Under the pieces are notes generated by a model, which did not search any database, had not been told where the DNA came from, and saw nothing but the letters and a program-made list of their open reading frames with translations. From Sphingopyxis sp. (lineage in GTDB: Bacteria; Pseudomonadota; Alphaproteobacteria; Sphingomonadales; Sphingomonadaceae): DNA of 64,000 bases. The translations under genes were made by a program, and so were the position numbers. This document shows, piece after piece, positions 56,303 to 64,000 of the stretch (positions are counted from its first letter, which is position 1; each line of letters starts with the position of its first letter). The stretch covers positions 1 to 64,000 of the forward strand of contig JAGHZY010000003.1 in the NCBI GenBank assembly GCA_017745175.1, written 5' to 3'.

Positions 56303-56335
56303 TATACATATTGTATTTTTATTGTCGGCAGTCAA
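56303..56335 (-). promoter_or_regulatory. Promoter with GntR-like operator (site 2)
   Basis: On the minus strand TTGACT (56330-56335) is a -35-like element. TATACATATTGTAT at 56303-56316 (plus-strand reading) overlaps the -10 position and contains the perfect inverted repeat ATACA-TAT-TGTAT. It matches site 1 at 48658-48671 in 11 of 14 positions, and both sites sit beside a TTGACT. It should control the M20 deacylase-GntR pair. Confidence 0.55.
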
Positions 56336-56649
56336 CAGCGATTGCACCCAAAGATGGGCGCAGGGATCGAAAAGTGGCGGCGACTTGAATCAGGCGCAAA
56401 GCAGCCACCCGCAATCAGGCTTTCGGCGATCTTACTTTCACCGTGCAGGAAACGTCTGCCCTCTTGCGCTGGGTCTCCCGCTCACATTTTGCCAGCGCCT
56501 CTCCATTCGCCGAATGAAACTGCGAAAGCGCGAACGAGCACGGCGCAGCGAGCCGGATCATCCACCTGCATCAGACGCGCCCCGGCGCCCCGCATCGGCC
56601 GCTGCAACGACGAGGCCGCACGCTGCTCGGTCCCGGCCGAGGCGACGAT

Positions 56650-57075
56650 GTGCCCAATCGATCTGGTCGCATCGTTGAGCCACGAACCGCTTCGCGCCAG
56701 GCCGCGTTGCTCGTCCTCGCGCGTATCGGCGGCGTGCACAAAGCCCGCGTCGGCATAGCGACCGATCGCCTCGCCGGTCCGTCTGGTGGCAAGCTCGCGG
56801 GTCGTACCGCGCTGCCAGCCTTCCTGCTGGCGGCGGATCTCGGTGATCTCGATGGCGCCATGCCGTTCGGCGGCCGCGCGGAACGCAGCGCCGGCTTCGA
56901 TCGCCTGTAGTTGCTGCGGATCGTCGACGAGAACGACCTTGGTGCCGGCCTCGGCAGCGTGGCCTGGCACACGCTCCATCTGGCGTGTCCCGACCGTTCC
57001 GGCTTCGTCGATGATAAGCACGTCACGCGGGCTGAGCAGGTCGCGGCCCTGCGACCAGCCATGCCACCCGGCCCC
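56650..57075 (-). pseudogene. Fragment of TraA-type conjugative relaxase/helicase
   Basis: The minus-strand translation contains WSQGRDLLSPRDVLIIDEAG (Walker B), VGTRQMERV, VVLVDDPQQLQAIEAGAAFRA and ITEIRRQQEGWQRGTTRELA. These are the helicase-domain hallmarks of Ti-type TraA relaxases. The MOB relaxase N-terminus, the Walker A region and the C-terminal half are missing, and flanking frames do not continue the homology. One motif residue is altered (DDPQQ where GDPQQ is usual). This is a decayed relic of a conjugative element. Confidence 0.75.
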
Positions 57076-57496
57076 GGACGGCAGGGCGGGCGGCGAGGAA
57101 AGGCGACAGAACCGCGCCAAGGGACGGCGCGCACCCGGAGAGCCGTACCGAAGTGAAGGAGCCAAAGCGCAGCGGCGGCTTGCACACCGGCCGAACGGTC
57201 CCACAGCCGTGCGCCGACTGTCACACTGTCCGTGGCCGGCCAACAACAACAACGCCGCCGCGCTGTCGACGCCGCGTCAATATCGGACAACAAACGCATC
57301 CTTGGCGAAGCCGCAGGCGGGGCGACGTCGGCGCGCAGATGTGCTTAGCCGCTGCCCCGCCAAGAACAGCGAGCCAAGAGCGTTGCGCGGCCAACTGTGC
57401 AGCGGTGCGACCTCTGGCGGCAGCTTGCCGATGCCAGTGTGCGCCCATTTGAGGCCGCGCTCCATCGATCGGCCCGATCGCAACCGGACCCCGGGA
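57076..57496. other. 421-bp region with no recognised gene
   Basis: Between the TraA relic and the acyltransferase gene there are only short overlapping open frames with biased composition. A minus-strand segment around 57390-57480 (reading HTGIGKLPPEVAPLHSWP) looks less random than its neighbours and may be another gene remnant, but I cannot name it. The region is probably debris of the same mobile element. Confidence 0.35.
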
Positions 57497-58042
57497 TCAA
57501 TTGGCTGAATCAGCAGCCTCTTTAATCGCATCGAGCAGCTTGTCACCGGCATCCGCCGCGATCGTCTGAACCATGCGCTTGCCGGTCGCCGGATCGGTCT
57601 GGTGGAAACGGAACTCCACGCCCTTCAGCGGTTTCGAGATCAGATCGGCGACCATGAGCTCGCGCTGCCGGTTTTCGGCGTTCGCAAAGGGCGCGATCAG
57701 GTCGACGAGCCAGACTTGGTCGCCCGACGCCCATTCCTCGAGCGTGAGCCGGTTCACGGGCTCGATCATGCCCTTGTCGAGCTTGGCGACGGCTGCCGGC
57801 GTGCATTTGGCCCAGGTCGCGAGCCCCACTGGCTGCTGCCCGTCGCGGAACAAGTAGAATTGCTGATGGATCAGCGCTGGCATCACGAGCCATTCGAGAT
57901 CGCCGATGCTGAAACCGCGATGCAGCGGCGACTGGGTGAGCAACCACGTCATCTCGCCAAGCAGGTGGCTGACCGTCGGCGGCGCCTCCGCTTCCTTCTT
58001 GCCCGCGGGCTTTTGCCCCGAACGGCCAGTTTTCCCATTCAT
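57497..58042 (-). CDS. HlyC-type toxin-activating lysine acyltransferase
   Basis: The 181-residue protein matches the RTX toxin-activating acyltransferase family, which transfers an acyl group from acyl-ACP to internal lysines. It shows GEMTWLLTQSPLHRGFSIGD with the catalytic His near residue 41, MPALIHQQFYLFRDGQQPVGLATWA, and VWLVDLIAPF with the conserved Asp near residue 114. The spacing is like His23/Asp92 of HlyC. The ATG at 58042 has GAGG nine bases upstream and follows the giant adhesin gene by 11 bp. The likely target is that adjacent protein. Confidence 0.88.
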   Translation of the reverse strand: MNGKTGRSGQKPAGKKEAEAPPTVSHLLGEMTWLLTQSPLHRGFSIGDLEWLVMPALIHQQFYLFRDGQQPVGLATWAKCTPAAVAKLDKGMIEPVNRLTLEEWASGDQVWLVDLIAPFANAENRQRELMVADLISKPLKGVEFRFHQTDPATGKRMVQTIAADAGDKLLDAIKEAADSAN

Positions 58043-58053
58043 ATGCTCTAACC

Positions 58054-61000
58054 TCAAACAGCCGCTGCAGCGAACCAGTCATGCGGCGCCATCCCATCCC
58101 GCGGCGCATTGCGCAAGTCGCTCTCGAACCCGTCGGCACCGAAACGGCTCATCGCCTGTGCGAGGTTCGACGCCGCGCGCGCTGCATCGATCGGCAGCAC
58201 TTGAGGCCCGCCCTCAGGATCGACCGGATTCAGATGACCAACGCGCGAGCCAGTGAAACCCAGCGCGACATTGCCGATCGTCGCGGTCGTACCGTTATCG
58301 CGCTTGTAGGTCGCGGTCGAGAGAGCGAGGTTGCGCCCGAGCTTGACGCTATCCGCGCCTGCAAGATTGCGCAGCCCGATCTCGGCAATGCCGAGATCGG
58401 CGAGCGTCCTGATCTCGCCATCCTGCGAGATGCCATCGTCGTTGCCATCAACCCACACCTTGAGCTCGCCAAAGCGCGCATCGCTCTTGTCGAGTTTGCC
58501 GTCCTTGTTGCTATCGAGTGCGGCAAGGCCTTCCCAGCTGTTCTTCGCGCCTTCCTTCTCGGAGAGGAACGAAAGTTCGGACGCGTGGGTGATCTTCCCA
58601 TCCTTGTCGCGATCGATGACGAGCATGCCGTCGCCACCCGACGCCCAGCCAGTGTCGTCACGGGCGCCATCGCCGTTCATATCGAAGCGTGCCTTGCTCT
58701 TGCTCGCACGCTTCGCCTCGAGCCCGTCGCCATCGAGGTCGAGAAGGATCGTCGACAGCAGCCCGTAATCGCCGCTGCGCGTCGAAATCATCGCTGCCGC
58801 TGCAATCTGGCCCGCATCGGACGAGAGCTCGCCCTGCGGCAGGCGCGGAACGATCCGCGCAATGCCGTTGCTGGCATTGAGGCGGTAGTCCTTCGACCGC
58901 TCGCCCCAAGTGCTCGTCTGAAACTCGATCTCGGGAAGCGCCGAGAGTGCCTTGAAAGCGAGTCCCGTATCGAGCAGCTTGCCAGTCGCGCCGTTCGCGC
59001 GGGTGAAGGAACCCGTGTTGTAAACGATATTCTGACCCGATACCGCTTGCTCGCCCGTCGCCACCCCCTTCAGCGAGATCGAGGTCACACCGGCCTGGGC
59101 CAAGCTGAGCAGTTCGCCCGCATCGGTCACGCCATTGGCATTATTGTCGAACCACAGGCGGAACTCGGCAAAGCGTGCATCGTCGCCGCTCAGCACTCCG
59201 TCGCCATTGCTGTCGAAGGCAGCGAGCCCCTCAAGGTCGGTCTTCGCGCCTTGCTTGTCAGCGACGAACGAAATCTCCGACAGATCGTCGATCTTGCCGT
59301 TGCCATTGCGGTCGAGCGCGAGGAACGCATCGCCCTGTTCGATCCAGCCCGTCTTGTCGGCGATGCCGTCGCCGGTCATGTCGAACTTCGTCTTGCTGTC
59401 AGCAAGGCTCACCAGACCCGCGCCATCGCCATCGAAATCGAGCACGATCGGCGGTGCGATATCGTCTATCTTCGATGGCGCGAAGCTGAAGAAAACGTCG
59501 CCGACCATACCGGTCGTGCCGTCGGTCTTTTCGTAATCCGCCGTTGCGTAAAGGATGTTATCGCCCTGATTGAGAGGCTCCCCGGTCAGCGTCATCGACA
59601 GGTTGATCCCCTTGATCCCGAGGTCGGTCAGTGAGTGCAGCTCCGATGCCTGACTGACGCCGTCCTGATTGGCGTCGCGCCAGATGACGAAACGGCCGAA
59701 ATCCGTGTCGCCGTCGTCGAAATAGCCATCGCCATCCGTATCATAGGCGCGCAGCCCTTCGAGATCGGAGATCGCGCCGGGATTATCGCCGACAAACGAA
59801 ATCTCATTGATATCGTCGATCGTACCATTGCCGTTGCGATCGAGCGCCAACAGGCCATCGTCTGCGCCTACCCAACCCGTATTGTCGCGCTCGCCATCAC
59901 CGTCCATGTCGAACTGCACCGTGGACCCGTCGAAGGCAGTGATTTCGAGGCCATCGCCGTCGAGATCGAAAACCAGCGGCGGTACCGACGATCCGCGGCG
60001 GATGAAGGTGACCGCAAAAGGTGTCGTCGATGTCACGCCGCTGGCGTCGGTCACATTGAGGTTGAACGTTACATAGACCGTGGACGTCTTGCGCACGCCG
60101 CCAATCTTGGTGCCGCCCTCCCACTCGCCGCCATTGCCTTCGCCCGGACTTGTGAAGGTGATAGTCCCCGATGAATTGATCATGACATAAGGGAGCGCGT
60201 AGGAATCGATCTCGCTGCTGCCGCCGTACCCCCAGATCGACTCGGTCGCGACCTGATCCGTGATCGAGTAGCTGAATCCATAGCCGTGCTCGGGATCGAC
60301 CGCCGTGATCTGGATGATGCTACCGCCATTCTTGTCCGCGGTGACCCAATAGAGCGTCGGGCTCTTGTAGATTACCTTGCCGTCGCCGCCATAATAGGTC
60401 GAATAGGAGCCCACCAACGGTGCCTCGTTAACATCCTTGACGTTAATCGTCAGCGTGCCCTGCGCCGTTGCGCCGGTAGCGCCGTTGGTCGCGACAATGC
60501 CGAGGTTGAAGATCGCGCGTGACGGATCCTGACCAGCGTAAACGGTATATTCCTGGGGATATCCATATTCGTCATAATAGACGCTCGTCTCGTACACATC
60601 GGTCAGCGCCTCATAATCCATGGCGCTGATCATCCAGACCTGGCCGCTGGCGGAATCAATCTGCCAGCCATTCATCTGCGTCGAGCCATTGCTGAATTTA
60701 TATGTGATATTCGCGCCGTTTTCGGGATCGCTTAGCATGCCCAGGAAGCTGCCGACCTCGACGAACGGTCCCGGCGCAACGTTGCGTTCGTTCACATCGA
60801 TCGGTTTGTTCGACATGCTGTGGCCCTCATCAACCGGCTGGAGGTTGATGGTAACATTCCCGTAATTATAGAGGTTATTGGCCCCGTAGCCCTTGTCATA
60901 GATCAGCGTCGAATAGCTGAAGACACGCTGGGCGTTCGCCGGGTCATAATCGAATGACTGCGTACCATTGGTGTAGATCGCGCCATTCAGTTCGTTGAGG

Positions 61001-64000
61001 ACGAACCTCCCGTCTGCCGACCGCGAGGCCCATGCCCCCAGCGCATTGTCATAATAGCGGTCCCAATTGCTGAAGATGTAGCGCAGCTCGCCCTGTGGCC
61101 CGTCGATATCGCTGCCGCCAACCGAGCCGATATACTGGTAATAGCCCGGGCTCTGATTATTTTCGTTGAGGTTGAACGTATATGGATTGGCGGACCAGAC
61201 CGGCGCCTCATTCTTGTCCTCGATATACACATTATAGGTGAAGGCGTCGGATTCCGCTCCCGCCCCATCGCGTGCCTTCAGGGTCAGTGTCGCGACGCGG
61301 ATTTCCATCAGACCGTCACCGTCGGTGTCGTAATAGAACCCTGCGTCCTGGCCGTAGCTGCCAGGAGTCGAACGCAGCCAGTCGGCGGTGAAGTTCGGGC
61401 CGTTGAACAAGAGCTGGCCGGTTCCGTTCGTCGTAAACCAGCCATTCTGGTTTCCACCGACGATGACGAGGCCCGGCGTCGTTTGATCCGGGTCGGACAT
61501 CGCGAAGTTTGCGATGACGCGCCCAGCGTGAGGTGTATCGCCGGCCAGTGTTTCAGAATAAAGCGTCTGACTGATCAGCGACAGATTGTTCGGGCGCTCG
61601 TTGACGTCCGAAATGAAGACCTGAAGCAGTGTCGAACCCGACGCAAGCGATCCGTCGCTCGCTCGCACATAGACGTTGGCGACATGGGCGTCGAGTCGGC
61701 CATCGCCATTCCAATCGTGGATGCTGTATCCGGCGCTCCTTGCCCATTCGAAATTGAAATCGAGCCCCGGATTGAAGCGCACGACATTGCCGTCGATATA
61801 GAACCAGTTGTTCGGGTTTTCGACGAACTGCAACGTCGGCGTGGTCCCGTCGGGGTCGCTCATCGGGAAGGCGGCAACGCCGACATAGGCGTTGGCCGGA
61901 TTCGACCCGAGCCCCGTTTCATCGAAGAATGACCAGACCGTTGCGCCGCCGTTCGGCGCGTTCGGGGTTTCATTGACGTTGGCAATGCCGAGCGTGACGG
62001 TCGTGGCGGCCTGTTTGTAGGCACCACTGCCCTGATTGTCGCGCGCGATCACCGTGTAATTACGGCTCTGTGACCCGGCTTCATAGTCGAAGACCTGGTT
62101 GGTCGTGATGACGCCCGTCGTCACGTTGATCTGATATCGACCATCCCAGCTCAGGCTGCTGGCCGATGAGCCATCCCAGAAATAGTAGCGCTGCTCGGCA
62201 AAAGCACCCGAGACGCCGACGATGTCGGGATCACTCGCCGTGATCGTCCCGACATAGGCTCCGGCGCCCTGATTTTCGGCAACGCTGAAGCTGTAGGAAG
62301 ACGGCAGGCTGTTCTGCTCGTTCACATTGTTGAGATATATATAGACCGTCGTCTCGACCTGATTGAACCCGGCTCCGCCCGCATTGTCGCGCGCGATCAC
62401 ACGGTGGTTCGTGTGCGGGTCGGCCTCCCAGTTGAAAGCCGTATTCGAGGTGATCGCCCCGGTGACGGCATCGATGGTGAAGCGCCCGTCGAACGAAGTC
62501 GACTGCGCCGTCGTCCCGTTCCAGAAATAATAGCGCTGCTGACCGAAGGCGTTCGACGCACTGTCGATATCGCTCGCCGCGACCGATCCGACATAAGTGC
62601 CCGCGCTGCGATTTTCATCGAGATAGAAGCTGTATGATGCGGTTATCGCATTGGTTTCGTTAAGGTTGTTGACGCTGACGGCAATCGTCTGGTCGCGATA
62701 TTCGCCGAAGCTGTCGGTGACGCGCACCGTGATGTTGTGCGATGTCGCCGCCTCGTAATCGAGGTTGGCGCCCGTGGCTGTGATCAGCCCGGTGACCGAA
62801 TTGATCGCAAAACGGCCGCCCGCACTGTCGAGGAGCTGATAGCTGTAATCGAGCCTCTCGATCGTCGGCTGATACCATTGCGCGCTATAGCCGGCATTGG
62901 TCTGGTTATAGAAGCTGAAGAAGCGCGCCCCGGTGTCGGACGCCCCCGCGCCGAAGCGATAGGTATAGGTGTCCGCGACCTTCTGACCGGTGACGGTGTC
63001 GAAGACGCCGCCAAAGGTTTCATTACCGATCAGCGCGGTGCCCGATGGCAGGACATAGCCTTCGACGCGATACCAGCGATCCTGGACGAACCCGCTGGAG
63101 TTTCCATAGTAGAAGTAGGGATTGCCATTGGCCTGGCCGTCCCAGGCGTTCTCGATATTGCCATAGGTCCCGAAATAGAGGCTGTGCCCCATATTGTTTT
63201 CGGGCTTGAAGTAGATGGTGAACTTGTAGGCCTTGCTCGTGTCCGCGGCTCCGACGCCGAGCCACGGCAGCCCGCCTCCATGAGGGTCAGCCTCGGTACC
63301 ATTTTGCCCGGTCTCGACAACCTGCACCTGCGTCCCCGACGGCCCCGTAGCCGTGACGATGCGCTCCTCGCCGATACCGCGCAGCGGAAGCTGCGACAGA
63401 TCGGCTGGCAGCAGGTTGCGTTCGATCGAATCCGGGTCGACGACGGCCGCGGTCCCGACCGCCCTCCCCGCCGGATTGTTCGATGGCGTATATTCATTGA
63501 CCGAGAGCGATGCGCTCGAACCGAGGCCGCGGATGGCAATACCGGTAGGCGCCGTATTGATCACGAGCTTCAGGTTCACCGGCGCACTCGCCGCCGTCTG
63601 GCCATTTTCGGTGGCGCGCGCGGTGGCGATCAGGTTCAGATCCTGACTCCAGCCCGCCGGCGCATGCACCTTGAGGCTCGCCAGCTGTGCCTGGCTCAGC
63701 TTCCATGTCGCGGTCGCGCTGTCGTAGCTTCCCGCGCTCAGCGACACGCCGGCCGGAACGCCGGTGATCCAGATCTGCTGGGTTTCCGATCCGTCGGCGT
63801 CGGGGAAGCTCGCGCCAAGGTTGAGCGCAATGCCGCCCGCATAACCCGAAGTGCCTCCGGCGCTCGAGAACTGCGTGATCGTCGGCGCATCGGCGACACC
63901 GCTGACGGTGATATCGAATTCTTGCGTCGAGGACACGCCGCCCGCATCGACCGCGGTGACGCGAATGCGCGCGGTTCCGCTGGCATTGGCGACCGGATTG
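58054..64000 (-). CDS. Giant cadherin-repeat, calcium-binding surface protein (partial, N-terminus outside window)
   Basis: About 1,980 residues are visible and the frame stays open to the window edge, so the start is missing. Order: Ig/VCBS-like domain (TVSGVADAPTITQ); a cadherin repeat carrying a ~170-residue insertion (63420-62890) with a jelly-roll/lectin-like look; several further cadherin-like repeats, many ending in NVNE-type linkers; then three tandem ~150-residue units (about 59980-58240). Each of these begins DLDGDG/DFDGDG and contains DRNGNG-type EF-hand loops and ...DARF...LW/VW. Classical GGxGxD RTX nonapeptides are not visible. A secreted adhesin is likely, and a toxin is the alternative because of the adjacent HlyC-like enzyme. 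Confidence 0.85.
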   Translation of the reverse strand, partial: NPVANASGTARIRVTAVDAGGVSSTQEFDITVSGVADAPTITQFSSAGGTSGYAGGIALNLGASFPDADGSETQQIWITGVPAGVSLSAGSYDSATATWKLSQAQLASLKVHAPAGWSQDLNLIATARATENGQTAASAPVNLKLVINTAPTGIAIRGLGSSASLSVNEYTPSNNPAGRAVGTAAVVDPDSIERNLLPADLSQLPLRGIGEERIVTATGPSGTQVQVVETGQNGTEADPHGGGLPWLGVGAADTSKAYKFTIYFKPENNMGHSLYFGTYGNIENAWDGQANGNPYFYYGNSSGFVQDRWYRVEGYVLPSGTALIGNETFGGVFDTVTGQKVADTYTYRFGAGASDTGARFFSFYNQTNAGYSAQWYQPTIERLDYSYQLLDSAGGRFAINSVTGLITATGANLDYEAATSHNITVRVTDSFGEYRDQTIAVSVNNLNETNAITASYSFYLDENRSAGTYVGSVAASDIDSASNAFGQQRYYFWNGTTAQSTSFDGRFTIDAVTGAITSNTAFNWEADPHTNHRVIARDNAGGAGFNQVETTVYIYLNNVNEQNSLPSSYSFSVAENQGAGAYVGTITASDPDIVGVSGAFAEQRYYFWDGSSASSLSWDGRYQINVTTGVITTNQVFDYEAGSQSRNYTVIARDNQGSGAYKQAATTVTLGIANVNETPNAPNGGATVWSFFDETGLGSNPANAYVGVAAFPMSDPDGTTPTLQFVENPNNWFYIDGNVVRFNPGLDFNFEWARSAGYSIHDWNGDGRLDAHVANVYVRASDGSLASGSTLLQVFISDVNERPNNLSLISQTLYSETLAGDTPHAGRVIANFAMSDPDQTTPGLVIVGGNQNGWFTTNGTGQLLFNGPNFTADWLRSTPGSYGQDAGFYYDTDGDGLMEIRVATLTLKARDGAGAESDAFTYNVYIEDKNEAPVWSANPYTFNLNENNQSPGYYQYIGSVGGSDIDGPQGELRYIFSNWDRYYDNALGAWASRSADGRFVLNELNGAIYTNGTQSFDYDPANAQRVFSYSTLIYDKGYGANNLYNYGNVTINLQPVDEGHSMSNKPIDVNERNVAPGPFVEVGSFLGMLSDPENGANITYKFSNGSTQMNGWQIDSASGQVWMISAMDYEALTDVYETSVYYDEYGYPQEYTVYAGQDPSRAIFNLGIVATNGATGATAQGTLTINVKDVNEAPLVGSYSTYYGGDGKVIYKSPTLYWVTADKNGGSIIQITAVDPEHGYGFSYSITDQVATESIWGYGGSSEIDSYALPYVMINSSGTITFTSPGEGNGGEWEGGTKIGGVRKTSTVYVTFNLNVTDASGVTSTTPFAVTFIRRGSSVPPLVFDLDGDGLEITAFDGSTVQFDMDGDGERDNTGWVGADDGLLALDRNGNGTIDDINEISFVGDNPGAISDLEGLRAYDTDGDGYFDDGDTDFGRFVIWRDANQDGVSQASELHSLTDLGIKGINLSMTLTGEPLNQGDNILYATADYEKTDGTTGMVGDVFFSFAPSKIDDIAPPIVLDFDGDGAGLVSLADSKTKFDMTGDGIADKTGWIEQGDAFLALDRNGNGKIDDLSEISFVADKQGAKTDLEGLAAFDSNGDGVLSGDDARFAEFRLWFDNNANGVTDAGELLSLAQAGVTSISLKGVATGEQAVSGQNIVYNTGSFTRANGATGKLLDTGLAFKALSALPEIEFQTSTWGERSKDYRLNASNGIARIVPRLPQGELSSDAGQIAAAAMISTRSGDYGLLSTILLDLDGDGLEAKRASKSKARFDMNGDGARDDTGWASGGDGMLVIDRDKDGKITHASELSFLSEKEGAKNSWEGLAALDSNKDGKLDKSDARFGELKVWVDGNDDGISQDGEIRTLADLGIAEIGLRNLAGADSVKLGRNLALSTATYKRDNGTTATIGNVALGFTGSRVGHLNPVDPEGGPQVLPIDAARAASNLAQAMSRFGADGFESDLRNAPRDGMAPHDWFAAAAV
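58240..59980 (-). repeat. Three tandem ~150-residue calcium-binding repeat units in the surface protein gene
   Basis: Unit 1 starts near 59980 (VFDLDGDGLE), unit 2 near 59450 (VLDFDGDGAG) and unit 3 near 58750 (LLDLDGDGLE). Each repeats the same order: DxDGDG, FDM-GDG, DTGW/NTGW, LDRNGNG or IDRDKDG, EISF/ELSF, DLEGL, DSNGDG, DARF or DTDF, then a DxNxDG loop and LxxLGI. Divergence between units is substantial, so this is an old protein-level duplication. Confidence 0.85.

Noticed and set aside
58054..64000. CRISPR array or tandem DNA repeats
   Set aside because: The repetition is at the protein level (cadherin and calcium-loop units) with diverged DNA. There are no short identical repeats with uniform spacers.
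58054..64000. Classical RTX toxin with GGxGxDxUx nonapeptides
   Set aside because: No such nonapeptide arrays are visible in the window. The calcium loops are of the DxDxDG type, so toxin identity would need the missing N-terminal part.

Overview
The window is a GC-rich alphaproteobacterial chromosome segment, most likely from the Sphingomonadales (Sphingopyxis-like). The grounds are the gene order of the division/cell-wall cluster, a meso-diaminopimelate-type MurE, four TonB-dependent receptors in 64 kb, and heavy translational coupling by ATGA/GTGA overlaps. This placement is inferred from gene content; no rRNA or tRNA gene was seen.

Region 1 (1-20418, all minus strand). A nearly complete dcw cluster runs mraZ-rsmH-ftsL-ftsI-murE-murF-mraY-murD-ftsW-murG-murC-murB-ddl-ftsQ-ftsA-ftsZ, with ftsZ cut by the window start. 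Almost every junction overlaps by 1-7 bases. The exception inside the operon is murC/murB, where an interspersed inverted-repeat element sits. Upstream of mraZ lie four tandem GGGT/GGGA units at exact 10-bp spacing, a probable MraZ box. Further upstream is the coupled set cysK, a small membrane protein, and a membrane protein of unknown role.

Region 2 (20553-29745). A ZnuD-like TonB receptor with a His-rich loop has a Zur-like palindrome in front. Then come a secreted hypothetical protein, fabG, fabD and an LD-carboxypeptidase on the minus strand, and a divergent Mpl/MurC-like ligase (a peptidoglycan-recycling pair). They are followed by rpsF-rpsR-rplI with a strong terminator, a paired REP element, and folE.

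Region 3 (29746-43841). Two large TonB receptors converge on paired terminators. A surface-polysaccharide-type group follows: a membrane alkaline-phosphatase-superfamily transferase, a flippase and a GT-A-like glycosyltransferase. The last gene is an unusual single-chain fusion of adenylation domain, acyl carrier protein and membrane acyltransferase.

Region 4 (43842-56179). This looks like a self-contained import-and-catabolism locus. A minus-strand operon encodes a thioesterase, an SDR, a BKACE enzyme, an ornithine-cyclodeaminase-family reductase, and AcnX large and small subunits. A divergent plus-strand operon encodes a TonB receptor, an S9 peptidase and an MFS permease. A GntR/FCD regulator and an M20 deacylase lie on the far side. 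The two outward-facing promoter regions share an ATACA-N3-TGTRT operator-like site. The substrate is unknown; a peptide or N-acyl conjugate containing a 3-hydroxyproline-like residue or another beta-hydroxy acid would fit. This is the best candidate for an undescribed system.

Region 5 (56180-64000). A decayed fragment of a TraA-type conjugative relaxase/helicase precedes a HlyC-type lysine acyltransferase gene. That gene lies directly downstream of a giant cadherin-repeat, calcium-binding surface protein, which runs off the window. HlyC-type enzymes normally activate RTX toxins, so this pairing is notable.
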